Positions 35,543 to 43,930 of a stretch of 64,000 bases of DNA are shown one piece after another; within the stretch, counting starts at the first letter, position 1, and the number at the start of each line of letters is the position of its first letter. Origin of the DNA: Rhodoblastus acidophilus (lineage in GTDB: Bacteria > Pseudomonadota > Alphaproteobacteria > Rhizobiales > Beijerinckiaceae); the NCBI RefSeq assembly GCF_900187365.1, contig NZ_FYDG01000001.1, positions 1,116,001 to 1,180,000 on the forward strand. The letters run 5' to 3'. A model generated the notes under the pieces. That model had not been told where the DNA came from. It made no database searches and worked only from the letters and a program-made list of their open reading frames with translations. The position numbers and the translations under genes are program-made.

Positions 35543-37209
35543 ATGAAACTGACCATCAACACCCAATTGCGCTTGATGACGATCGCATTTTGCACGGTCA
35601 TGACGCTGGCGTCCGGCGGCCTCTGGTTCAGAGTGAACCAGTTCCGCGTCGTCCAGGACGCGGCCGTCAACGCCGCCGCCGACGCCTACAAGGCGCAGCA
35701 GGGGGCCGGCATTGGCGCCCGACTCTACCGCATCATCGCCGACGCCGAGATCAACCATGATTTCGCCGCCGCCAAGCGGGACTGGCCCGAGGCCTTGACC
35801 GCCGAACGCGCGCTGGTCGCGCAATTTCAAACCCTCAAGCTCAATCCGGCGTAGCGGGACGCCCTGAAAGCCGGGGCGGAGAAGATCGAGAAACTGGTCG
35901 CGGCCTTCAGCAGACCATGCTGCCGCAACTCGAAGCCAAGACCGAACTCGACGAGGAGATTCGCGCCCTGGACGGCAAGATCGACGAGATCGTCACGGCG
36001 ATCAACACGCCGTTCGCCACCATGCGCGACAGCCTGCTGCAAAGTTCGCGGGACGCCGACGAATCCTTTGACAACGTCACCAGCCTGTTCCGCGTCGCGG
36101 CGATCGGCGGCATGGCGCTGTTGCTGCTGACGACCGCCGGCTTCAGCGTGCTGGTCAGCCGCAACATCACCGCGGGCGCGGCGGGGCTGGACCGGTCGAT
36201 GCGGCGGATCGCCACCGGCGAACTCGACGCGGAAACCGCCGGCCTCGCGCGCGCCGACGAATTCGGCGAGATGGCGCGGGCGCTGGAGTTGATGCGGGGC
36301 GCGCTGCGGCGAAGCGAAACGACCAAGGCCGAAAGCGCGGCGCGCGATCGCGCCGACCGCGACGCGCTGGCGCGGCGCGATGCGCTGGCGAAGACGTTTG
36401 TGGCGCGGATGCAGCAATTGGCGGCCGGCTTCGTCACCGCCTCGCAATCCCTGGCCGAATCGGCGAAAACCCTTTCGGCGAATGCGCGCAACGCGTCGCG
36501 CGAAATGGGCGCCGTGGTCGACGCCGCCGATCAGGCCGCCGCCAATGTCAGCGCCGCCGCGCATTCGTCCGAAACCATGGCCCAGGCGACGCGCGACATC
36601 AGCGCCCATGTCACACATTCGGCGAAAGTGGCCGACCACGCCTATGGCGAGGCGCAGGCGTCCGAATCGAACATCTCCGGCCTCGCCGGGGCCGCGCAGG
36701 CCATCGCCGAGGTGGTGACGCTGATCCGCGGCATCGCCGAACAGACCAACATGCTCGCGCTGAACGCGACCATCGAGGCGGCGCGCGCCGGCGAGAGCGG
36801 CAAGGGCTTCGCCATCGTCGCCAACGAGGTCAAGGATCTCGCCAGCCAGACCAGCCGCGCCACCGAGGCCATCGCCGCCAAGGTCGCCACCATCCAGGCG
36901 GCGACCGACGGCGCCGTGGCGTCGATCGGCGCCATCGCCCAGGTGATGGGCGATGTGAAAGCAGTGGCCGGGACCATGGCCGGGGCGGTCGAGGCGCAGC
37001 GCGCGGCGACTCAGGAAATCGCCGTCAATTGCCGCTCCGCCGCCGAGGGCGCGGCGCGCGTGACGCAATCCATGAGCGGCGTCAGCGCCGCGACCGAACA
37101 GACCGACGCCTCCTCGGCCGACCTCCGCGAATTGTCGCAACGCTTGTCCGATCAGGCGGGCGCTTTGCGCCAGTCCGTCGAGAGCTTTGTACGCGATTTC
37201 GCCGCCTGA
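35543..37209 (+). pseudogene. Chemoreceptor gene broken by a stop and a frameshift
   Basis: A methyl-accepting chemotaxis gene carried in two frames. The first part (35543-35854, 103 residues) gives the N-terminal membrane segment and start of the ligand domain, and ends at TAG 35852-35854. The same frame continues without a stop as [18 protein letters not shown]. The coding frame then shifts (a net -1/+2) at about 35906-35913. The second part, open to 37209 (430 residues from ATG 35917), has the second membrane segment, HAMP and the intact tip [20 protein letters not shown]. Two independent lesions argue for a decayed gene, although the downstream part could still be made as a truncated receptor. 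Confidence 0.8.
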
Positions 37210-37292
37210 CCCGACGCAAGGGCGCGCTTGCGCCCTCGCCGGATTGCGGCGCGCCGGGCGCGGGCCTAAATTCGGGCGAAAGGGAGACGGAT

Positions 37293-38264
37293 ATGGTCAA
37301 GGCGATCCGCATTTACGAAAACGGCGGCCCGGACGTGCTGCGCTACGAGGACATGGACCTGCCCGCGCCCGGCCCCGGCGAAGCGCAGATTCGCCAACAT
37401 GCCGTCGGCGTCAATTTCATCGACGTCTATTTCCGTACCGGCCTGTATCCCCCGCCGTCGCAACCGTTCACGCCCGGCAACGAGGGCGCGGGCGAAGTGA
37501 TCGCCGTCGGGCCGGGCGTCGACACGTTCAAGGTGGGCGACCGCGTCGCCTATGCCGGAACGATCGGCGCCTATGCCGAGGCGCGCAACATCGACGTCAA
37601 GTTCCTGACGCCTCTGCCCGAGAGCGTGTCCTACGAGACCGGCGCCGCCATGATGCTCAAGGGTTTGACCGTCGAATATCTGCTGTTCCGGTCGTACAAG
37701 GTTCAGCCCGGCGACGTGATTCTCGTCCACGCCGCCGCGGGCGGCGTCGGCCTCATCCTGTGCCAGTGGGCGAAAAAGCTCGGCGCCTTCGTGATCGGCA
37801 CGGTCGGCAGCGAGGACAAGGCGAAACTCGCGCGCGAGGCCGGAGCGGATGCGGTGATTCTCTACCGGCAGGAGGATTTTGTCGCCCGCGTGAAGGAGAT
37901 CACCGGCGGCGCGCTGTGCCACGCGGTTTACGACAGCGTCGGCAAGGACACGTTCCCCGGTTCGCTCGACTGCCTGCGCCCGTTCGGAACTTTCGTCAGC
38001 TTCGGCAACGCCTCCGGGCCGGCGCCGCCGTTCAGCCTCGGCGTGCTGTCGTCGAAGGCCCTGTTCGTCACCCGGCCGTCGCTGTTCCCGTTCATCGCCG
38101 ACCAGGCGCGATTGCGCGAAATGGCGGCGCGATTGTTCGATGTCGTAACGTCCGGCGCCGTGAAAATCGCGATCCATTCGACGCGGCCGCTGGCCGAAGC
38201 GGCCGAGGTTCATCGCGCGCTGGAGGCTCGCGCCACCACCGGCGCGACCGTGATGATCCCCTGA
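37293..38264 (+). CDS. NADPH:quinone oxidoreductase, zeta-crystallin type
   Basis: A 323-residue zinc-free medium-chain reductase. AVGVNFIDVYFRTGLYP (near residues 36-52) and GNEGAGEVIAVGPGV match quinone oxidoreductase (Qor). The NADPH-binding loop is HAAAGGVGLILCQWAK near 148-163. It lacks the Cys and His zinc ligands of alcohol dehydrogenases. It would reduce quinones with NADPH. Start ATG 37293 has GGGAG upstream. Its stop abuts the stop of the convergent rimO gene with no intergenic base. Confidence 0.92.
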   Translation: MVKAIRIYENGGPDVLRYEDMDLPAPGPGEAQIRQHAVGVNFIDVYFRTGLYPPPSQPFTPGNEGAGEVIAVGPGVDTFKVGDRVAYAGTIGAYAEARNIDVKFLTPLPESVSYETGAAMMLKGLTVEYLLFRSYKVQPGDVILVHAAAGGVGLILCQWAKKLGAFVIGTVGSEDKAKLAREAGADAVILYRQEDFVARVKEITGGALCHAVYDSVGKDTFPGSLDCLRPFGTFVSFGNASGPAPPFSLGVLSSKALFVTRPSLFPFIADQARLREMAARLFDVVTSGAVKIAIHSTRPLAEAAEVHRALEARATTGATVMIP

Positions 38265-39587
38265 TTACACCAAGGTTCCGTGAAGATCGTAGGCTTCGGC
38301 CCTATCGATCTTCACGGTGACGATGTCGCCGGCCCGCAGCGGGCGGCGGGCGCTGACGAAAACCTTGCCGTCGATTTCCGGCGCGTCGGCTTTGGTTCGC
38401 CCCTCACCGCCGCCGGGGAACGCCTTGTCGATGATGACGGGCAGCCGCTTGCCGACCTTGTCGCGCTGACGCCGGGCGGAAATTTTCTGCTGCCGCTCCA
38501 TGAAGCGCTTCCACCGGCTCTGCTTCACCGCGTCGGGAACCTGCGGCAGGCCGAGATCATTGGCGGGCGCGCCGGCGACCGGCTCGTATTTGAAGGCGCC
38601 GACGCGGTCGAGCCTGGCTTCATCGAGCCAGTCGAGCAGCATTTCGAAATCCTGCTCGGTTTCGCCGGGGAAGCCGACGATGAAGGTCGAGCGCAGCGCG
38701 AGATCGGGGCAGATGTCGCGCCACGCCTTGATCCGGTCCAGCACCTTTTCGACATTGCCCGGACGCTTCATCGCCCGCAGCACGTTGGGCGCGGCGTGCT
38801 GGAAGGGAATGTCGAGATAGGGCAGGATTTTTCCCTCCGCCATCAACGGGATGACTTCATCCACATGGGGATAGGGATAGACGTAGTGCAGACGCGTCCA
38901 CACGCCCATGTCGCCCAATTCCTTCGCCAGATCGAAGAAGCGGGCGCGGACCTCGCGGCCATGGAAAGCGCTTGAGCCGTAGCGCAGGTCCTGCCCATAG
39001 GCGGAGGTGTCCTGCGACACCACCAGCAATTCCTTGACGCCGGCCTTCACCAGCTTCTCCGCCTCCGCCAGCACCTCCGCCGCCGGGCGCGAGACGAGAT
39101 CGCCGCGCAATTTCGGAATGATGCAGAAGGTGCAGGCGTTATGGCAGCCTTCGGAAATCTTCAGATAGGCGTAATGGCGCGGAGTGAGCTTGATCCCCTG
39201 CTCCGGCACCAGATCGACGAAGGGATTCGCCAGCGGCGGCGCCACGCGATGAACCGCCGCCATCACGCTCTCGTAATCCTGCGGTCCGGTGATCGCCGAA
39301 ATATTCGGAAAGGCGTCGAGAATCGGGCCGGGATCGGCGCCCATGCAACCGGTGACGATCACCTGACCATTCTCGCGCAGCGCCTCGCCGACGGCGGCGA
39401 GCGACTCGGCCTTGGCGCTGTCAAGAAAACCGCAGGTGTTGACGATCACGGCGTCGGCGCCCTGGTGATTGCGGGCGATCTCGTACCCTTCCGCGCGCAG
39501 ACGCGTGAGGATGCGTTCGGAATCAACCAGGGCTTTTGGGCAGCCCAGCGAGACGAAGGAAATGCGCGGCGTGTTTGGCTCGGTCAT
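38265..39587 (-). CDS. rimO: Ribosomal protein S12 methylthiotransferase RimO
   Basis: A 440-residue radical-SAM enzyme that methylthiolates an Asp of ribosomal protein S12. The N-terminal methylthiotransferase domain has Cys in [20 protein letters not shown] and VTGCMG, which hold the auxiliary cluster. The radical-SAM motif is CHNACTFC (C-x3-C-x2-C). [15 protein letters not shown] and [11 protein letters not shown] are diagnostic of RimO rather than MiaB. A TRAM domain ends the protein. The length is typical. Confidence 0.96.
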   Translation of the reverse strand: MTEPNTPRISFVSLGCPKALVDSERILTRLRAEGYEIARNHQGADAVIVNTCGFLDSAKAESLAAVGEALRENGQVIVTGCMGADPGPILDAFPNISAITGPQDYESVMAAVHRVAPPLANPFVDLVPEQGIKLTPRHYAYLKISEGCHNACTFCIIPKLRGDLVSRPAAEVLAEAEKLVKAGVKELLVVSQDTSAYGQDLRYGSSAFHGREVRARFFDLAKELGDMGVWTRLHYVYPYPHVDEVIPLMAEGKILPYLDIPFQHAAPNVLRAMKRPGNVEKVLDRIKAWRDICPDLALRSTFIVGFPGETEQDFEMLLDWLDEARLDRVGAFKYEPVAGAPANDLGLPQVPDAVKQSRWKRFMERQQKISARRQRDKVGKRLPVIIDKAFPGGGEGRTKADAPEIDGKVFVSARRPLRAGDIVTVKIDRAEAYDLHGTLV

Positions 39588-39596
39588 GCCGGGGGT

Positions 39597-39645
39597 TTAG
39601 AGCATGATTCCGAAAAGTGAAAACCGGTTTTTTTGCAAAAGATCG
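39597..39645. repeat. Dispersed intergenic repeat (AGCATGATTCCGAAAAGTG type)
   Basis: The segment with AGCATGATTCCGAAAAGTG and AAACCGGTTTT matches a family of repeats scattered between genes in many Hyphomicrobiales. It lies just upstream of rimO. A second, unrelated family is represented at 30466-30530. Confidence 0.5.
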
Positions 39646-39680
39646 CGGGCGCGGCGAATCGCCTTGCGCCCAAAAGCAAA

Positions 39681-39706
39681 GCGCGGCCGGAAAACCGGCC
39701 GCGCTC
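39681..39706 (-). terminator. Intrinsic terminator of the first Omp gene
   Basis: The perfect arms AGCGCGGCCGG and CCGGCCGCGCT with an AAAA loop are followed on the minus strand by a T-rich stretch (TTGCTTTT), 46 bases beyond the Omp stop. Confidence 0.75.
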
Positions 39707-39751
39707 GCGAGATCTGTCCGCCCGTCAGCGACGGGGCGAGAGCGAAAGCTC

Positions 39752-40396
39752 TCAGTACTTGGCGACGACCGGGGCTTCCGGGTTGCCGAACTTGTACAGC
39801 AGGCCGACGAGAACGGCATGCGAGTCCTGACGGACCGAAACGCCGCCGATCGTGTCCTTGTCGAAATCGGTGTAGCGATATTCGATGCGGCCGATCAGGT
39901 TGTTGGTGCAAGCGTAGTCGACGCCGGCGCCGACGGTGTAGCCAACGCGGTCGTTGGTGTAGCCAGCGATCTTCACGTCGCCGAAGGCCACGCCGCCCGC
40001 GACATAGAGCAGGGCGCGATCGACGATCGTGTAGCCGACGCGGCCGCGGATGTTAGCGAAATAGGTGGTGTCGGCCTTGATGCCGCCGACGGTCTTGTCG
40101 CCGCCGAACACGCCGCCGGCGTCGCCTTCAGCGCCGAGCACGAACTTGTTGCCGAGGTCGTAGTTGTAGCCGATCACGCCGCCGACCAAGCCGCCGGTGC
40201 GGTCATACTTCACGCCCGCAGCCTTGGTGGTCAGGATGTCAGCGCCGCCTTCGACACCGGCGTAGAAACCGGTCCAGGTGAACACCGGAACGGGCGCGAC
40301 ATAGGCCGGAGCGGCCTTACGGGACGGCAGGTCAGCCGCGAAAGCAGAACCGGTCAGGGCCGCGACGGCCACGCTGGCGAGAAGAATCTTGCGCAT
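39752..40396 (-). CDS. Outer-membrane beta-barrel protein (Omp25/31-like)
   Basis: A 214-residue porin-family protein. A signal peptide (residues 1-20) ends SAFAAD, followed by LPSRKAAPAYVAPVPVFTWTG, the usual start of alphaproteobacterial Omp25/Omp31-type barrels. Alternating strands with GFYAGVEGG, GLVGGVIGYNYDLGN and RIEYRYTDF form an 8-stranded barrel. The last residue, Tyr, is an aromatic C-terminal signal for outer-membrane insertion. It is a tandem paralogue of the next gene upstream; about two thirds of residues look identical by eye. Confidence 0.9.
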   Translation of the reverse strand: MRKILLASVAVAALTGSAFAADLPSRKAAPAYVAPVPVFTWTGFYAGVEGGADILTTKAAGVKYDRTGGLVGGVIGYNYDLGNKFVLGAEGDAGGVFGGDKTVGGIKADTTYFANIRGRVGYTIVDRALLYVAGGVAFGDVKIAGYTNDRVGYTVGAGVDYACTNNLIGRIEYRYTDFDKDTIGGVSVRQDSHAVLVGLLYKFGNPEAPVVAKY

Positions 40397-40534
40397 TGTT
40401 TACCTCTTTATTCCAAAATGCTGAGATGTGGTGACAAAATCGCGACGATAATGCAATGGCCAAGTTGACGCTGCCGCGGCTTTCACAAGCACTGTTGCAT
40501 CTTGGTCACGCTTAAGCTCGCCCCAAATGCAAAA

Positions 40535-40596
40535 CGCATCCAGGCCTCGCGACCTGGATGCGCTTGCAAGAGACAGGCGCCGGGTTCCCCCGGCGC
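40535..40596 (-). terminator. Double hairpin terminator of the second Omp gene
   Basis: Hairpin 1 is GCGCCGGG/CCCGGCGC (40577-40596), flanked by GCTTGC/GCAAGC. Hairpin 2 is CGCATCCAGG/CCTGGATGCG (40535-40562) and is followed on the minus strand by TTTTGC. Hairpin 2 looks like a standard Rho-independent terminator. Confidence 0.75.
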
Positions 40597-40598
40597 AA

Positions 40599-40634
40599 GC
40601 GATCTCAGTACTTCTTGCGATCTCAGTACTTGGC
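40599..40634. repeat. 18-base tandem duplication at the Omp stop
   Basis: GCGATCTCAGTACTT occurs twice with an 18-base period (40599-40613 and 40617-40631). It duplicates the last codons and stop of the downstream Omp (Lys-Tyr-stop), leaving a second tyrosine-stop after the real one. It looks like a replication-slippage product. Confidence 0.6.
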
Positions 40635-41288
40635 GACGACCGGGCCGAACTCCGGAGCGCCGAACTTGTACAGCAGACCGACCACAACCGCGTTCGAGTC
40701 CTGGGTGACCGACTGCGGGAACGGACCACGGGACTTGCCGAGGTCGGTGTAGCGATATTCGACGCGGCCGATCAGGTTGCTGGTGAAGGCGTAGTCGACG
40801 CCGCCGCCGACGGTGTAGCCGACGCGGTCATCGGTGAAGCCGGCGACCTTGACATCGCCGAAGGCGACGCCGCCCGCGGCGTAAACCAGGGCGCGATCGA
40901 ACAGGGCGTAGCCGACGCGGCCACGGACGTCAGCGAAATAGGTCGAATCGACCTTGTTGGTGATGCCGTTGACGGTGACGTTCTTGTCGCCGCCCAGCAC
41001 GCCGCCGGCGTCGCCTTCGAGGCCGAGCACGAAGCGGTTGCCGAGTTCGTAGTTGTAGCCGACCACGCCGCCGAGCAGGCCGCCGGTGCGGTCAACCTTC
41101 ACGCCGGCCGCGTCCTTGGTCGACAGGAAATCAGCGCCGCCTTCAATACCGACGTAGAAGCCGGTCCAGGAGAACGCCGGGACGGGGGCGATGTAGGCCG
41201 GAGCAGCCTTGCGCGAGGGGAGATCGGCGGCGATGGCCGAGCCCGTCAGCGCCAGGACGGCGACGGTGGAAAGCAGAACATTACGCAT
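40623..41288 (-). CDS. Outer-membrane beta-barrel protein (Omp25/31-like)
   Basis: A 221-residue paralogue of the downstream barrel protein, with the same plan: signal peptide to residue 20 (TGSAIAAD), LPSRKAAPAYIAPVPAFSWTG, repeated beta strands, RVEYRYTDLGKS, and a C-terminal Tyr after PVVAKY. It differs in a longer loop around KNVTVNGITNK. The ATG at 41288 follows AGAGG. It is separated from its paralogue by terminators, so the two genes are transcribed independently. Confidence 0.9.
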   Translation of the reverse strand: MRNVLLSTVAVLALTGSAIAADLPSRKAAPAYIAPVPAFSWTGFYVGIEGGADFLSTKDAAGVKVDRTGGLLGGVVGYNYELGNRFVLGLEGDAGGVLGGDKNVTVNGITNKVDSTYFADVRGRVGYALFDRALVYAAGGVAFGDVKVAGFTDDRVGYTVGGGVDYAFTSNLIGRVEYRYTDLGKSRGPFPQSVTQDSNAVVVGLLYKFGAPEFGPVVAKY

Positions 41289-41722
41289 GGATGCCTCTTG
41301 TCTGGTTTGCGAAACGCACCGGCAACATGTCCCTTGAGCGCCGCGGTCGCAACACAAAATGTCACGAATTAGGGTATTCACTGGACGCTTGTGGCCGTTT
41401 GGCAACAATTTCGGGCTAGGCCCGGGTGGAATGCGGCTGAATTGCGGCGCCTGAAAGGCATTTGTGACGATCCAGCCGCAAAATTGCGGATTTTACTTTG
41501 TCCTTCTCGGAGATCCCGCGCGGACCCGCGCGGCTCCATTTCGATTCGACGCTCGCCGGCCATTCCTAAAGGGAAACAACCCGGCAATTGCATTGACAGG
41601 GCGCGACGCAAAGTCACGCCGTCCCTCCCGCCAAGACGCAGTTAATGCGTGAGAAGTTTACCATTCCTTACTGGAACAGGTCGCGTTTGACCCTTTTGGT
41701 TAACGCAACGCTTACGCCGGGT
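41289..41722. other. Non-coding gap upstream of the Omp gene
   Basis: These 434 bases lie between the Omp start and the end of the Nudix gene, both on the minus strand. Bases next to the Omp start must contain its promoter and leader. I see no supported gene, RNA or clear hairpin in the rest; small frames on either strand lack convincing composition. Confidence 0.5.
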
Positions 41723-42196
41723 TTACGTTCCAACCGTCCGGGCGAATTCGAGGATCAGCGCGGCGAGCGCCGGATCGGACGCGCGCTCCGCCGCCGTTTC
41801 GGCCGACATCCAGCACGTCTCGCGCTGGTTCTTCTCCAGCCAATCCGCGCGCTGGCGAATCACGCGCAGCGGAAACACATCGACCTCGCACAGGGCAGTT
41901 TTTCCTTGCGACAGTCTCTTGTCATAAGAGAATCGGCCGAACGAGGCCTCGTCGATCACGCCGAGCAGACCCGCCTCTTCCAGCGCCTCGACCGCCGCCG
42001 CGGCCGAGAGACTGCGGCCCGCCATCGGCCAGCCCTTGGGAATGATCCAGCGCCGGGTTTCGCGCGACGACACCAGCATGATTTCGAGGCGATCCGTCAC
42101 GCGCCAGGGCAAGGCGGCCACCTGACGACGAACAGCCTTGCCGCCGTCGGCTTGTTTCTTGGCCTTGCCCGAACCGCCCGAATCGCCTGCCGTCAC
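41723..42196 (-). CDS. Nudix hydrolase (DIPP-like)
   Basis: A 157-residue Nudix protein starting with GTG inside the pit stop codon (GTGA overlap). PWRVTDRLEIMLVSSRETRR and WIIPKGWPMAGR resemble the diphosphoinositol/diadenosine polyphosphate hydrolase branch. The Nudix box keeps the three catalytic Glu (VEALEEAGL), but the usual Arg before the first Glu is Val, and the usual upstream Glu is Arg, the latter common in this branch. The C-terminal part has CWMSAETAAERASDPALAAL. It is co-transcribed with Pit and DUF47, suggesting a role in phosphate or polyphosphate-nucleotide metabolism. Confidence 0.82.
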   Translation of the reverse strand: MTAGDSGGSGKAKKQADGGKAVRRQVAALPWRVTDRLEIMLVSSRETRRWIIPKGWPMAGRSLSAAAAVEALEEAGLLGVIDEASFGRFSYDKRLSQGKTALCEVDVFPLRVIRQRADWLEKNQRETCWMSAETAAERASDPALAALILEFARTVGT

Positions 42197-43194
42197 GTGA
42201 AGACTCCCGCCAGCCAGAACGCGAGCGCCGCCGTAGCGCCCGACGCCGGCAAGGTTAACACCCAGGCGACCACAATGTTCTGCGCCACGCTCCACCGCAC
42301 CGCCGAGGTGCGCCGCGCCGCGCCGACGCCGACAATGGCGCCGGTGATCGTATGGGTGGTGGAGACCGGCACGCCCAGGGCGGTGGCGGCGAACAGGGTC
42401 AGCGCTCCGCCGGTTTCGGCGCAGAACCCCTGCATCGGCGTGAGTCGCGTGATTTTCGACCCCATGGTGTGGACGATGCGCCAACCGCCCAGGAACGTGC
42501 CAAGCGCCATCGCGCTCTGGCAGGCGAGAACGACCCAGAACGGAACGGCGAAGTTCGGCCCGCTCAGGCCGTGCGCATAGAGCAGCACGGCGATCACGCC
42601 CATGGTTTTCTGGGCGTCGTTGCCGCCGTGGCCGAGAGAATAGAGCGAGGCCGACACGAATTGCAGCAGGCGGAAGGCCGAATCAACCGCGACCGGCGCG
42701 CGCCGCACGCAAATCCAGGACACGATCAGCACCAGCAGCAGCGCCAGAAAGAATCCCGCGAGCGGCGACAACACGATGGCGGCGACCGTCTTGTCCAGCC
42801 CCGTCCAGAGGACGGCGCCCGTTCCCGCCTTGGCGATGCCGGCCCCGACCAGACCGCCGATCAGGGCGTGCGACGAGGACGAGGGAATCCCGAGCAGCCA
42901 GGTCAGCACGTTCCAGACGATGGCGCCCGACAAAGCGGCGAAGATCAGCCTGTCGTCGATGATATGCTGGTCGACGATGCCGCTGCCCACCGTATTGGCG
43001 ACATGCAGGCCGAAAAAGAAGAAGGCGATGAAGTTGAAGAAGCCGGCCCAGAACACCGCGTAACGCGGGCTTAAGACGCGCGTCGAGACGATGGTGGCGA
43101 TCGAATTGGCGGCGTCGTGCAGGCCGTTCAGAAAGTCGAACAGCAGGGCGACGGCGATCAGAGCGACCAGAGCGTAAGTCACGCCGTCCATCAC
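42193..43194 (-). CDS. pit: Low-affinity inorganic phosphate transporter PiT
   Basis: A 333-residue PiT-family transporter (phosphate with H+ or as a metal-phosphate). The two inverted signature repeats are present: DFLNGLHDAANSIATIVSTR (near residues 20-39) and SLGHGGNDAQKTMGVIAV (near 191-208). GIPSSSSHALIGGLVGAG and GVPVSTTHTITGAIVGVG form the paired re-entrant segments. About ten membrane segments are seen. It lies 4 bases after the DUF47 gene and overlaps the Nudix start by 4 bases: an operon. Confidence 0.95.
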   Translation of the reverse strand: MMDGVTYALVALIAVALLFDFLNGLHDAANSIATIVSTRVLSPRYAVFWAGFFNFIAFFFFGLHVANTVGSGIVDQHIIDDRLIFAALSGAIVWNVLTWLLGIPSSSSHALIGGLVGAGIAKAGTGAVLWTGLDKTVAAIVLSPLAGFFLALLLVLIVSWICVRRAPVAVDSAFRLLQFVSASLYSLGHGGNDAQKTMGVIAVLLYAHGLSGPNFAVPFWVVLACQSAMALGTFLGGWRIVHTMGSKITRLTPMQGFCAETGGALTLFAATALGVPVSTTHTITGAIVGVGAARRTSAVRWSVAQNIVVAWVLTLPASGATAALAFWLAGVFT

Positions 43195-43198
43195 GGCC

Positions 43199-43843
43199 TC
43201 ACAAATGTTCGAGCAGAATTCCGCTCATCCGGTTGGCGACATCCTCGAAACTGTCCACCACCTTTTCGAGATGCGAATAAATTTCGGCGCCGACGATATA
43301 GGCCATGGCTCCATTGTCGCGATTCGCCAGGAACAGCTCCTTCAAGCCGGCGAGATACAGCAGATCGGCCTGTTCCTCGAGCTTGACGATCTGCTCGTTG
43401 GCGGCGTTGATCCGGGCCGAATTGGCGTTCATGGCGCGCAGCAGCGGCAGGGTGTCCTGAACGATCCGGGCCGATTCGACGATGACGTCGCCGATGCGGG
43501 CCATATCCGGCGTGAAGTCGCCGACGTCATAGAGCGAAATCGCCTTGACCGTCTGCCGCATCTGATCGACGGCGTCGTCGAGATCGTTGATCAGCCCGTG
43601 AATATCGCCACGGTCGAACGGCGTGATGAAACTGCGGCGCAACGCCAGCAGCACTTCGCGGGCGACCTCGTCGGCCTTATGCTCGTAGGCGGTGATCTCG
43701 TCGCAATAGCGCGGCACGTCCGGGCCGCCGTCGAGCAGGCGCCGGAAGCACTGCGCCGCCTCGACCGCGATCTTGGCATGGGCCTCGAACAGATCGAAAA
43801 ATCGATCTTCCTTGGGCATCAGCGCCCGCAACCAGCCCAGCAT
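43199..43843 (-). CDS. DUF47 (PhoU-like) Pit accessory protein
   Basis: A 214-residue all-helical protein of the DUF47/YkaA family, structurally like PhoU. EDRFFDLFEAHAKIAVEAAQ at the N-terminus, YEHKADEVAREVLLALRRSF and the metal-binding-type FDRGDIHGLINDLDDAVD (near 76-93) are characteristic. These proteins are encoded next to Pit transporters and are thought to control them. It is the first gene of the DUF47-pit-Nudix operon. Confidence 0.93.
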   Translation of the reverse strand: MLGWLRALMPKEDRFFDLFEAHAKIAVEAAQCFRRLLDGGPDVPRYCDEITAYEHKADEVAREVLLALRRSFITPFDRGDIHGLINDLDDAVDQMRQTVKAISLYDVGDFTPDMARIGDVIVESARIVQDTLPLLRAMNANSARINAANEQIVKLEEQADLLYLAGLKELFLANRDNGAMAYIVGAEIYSHLEKVVDSFEDVANRMSGILLEHL

Positions 43844-43930
43844 GACTTCTCCGGCAACCTGACGAGATAGCGACTCTTTTGTGACAAATCCCTAGGTCGC
43901 CGCCGTGGATTTGTAAACAGCCGCGCGCCG

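Noticed and set aside
40400-40729. 109-residue minus-strand frame at the Omp genes
   Set aside because: Frame-shifted reading of the Omp 3' end; the double terminator runs through it.
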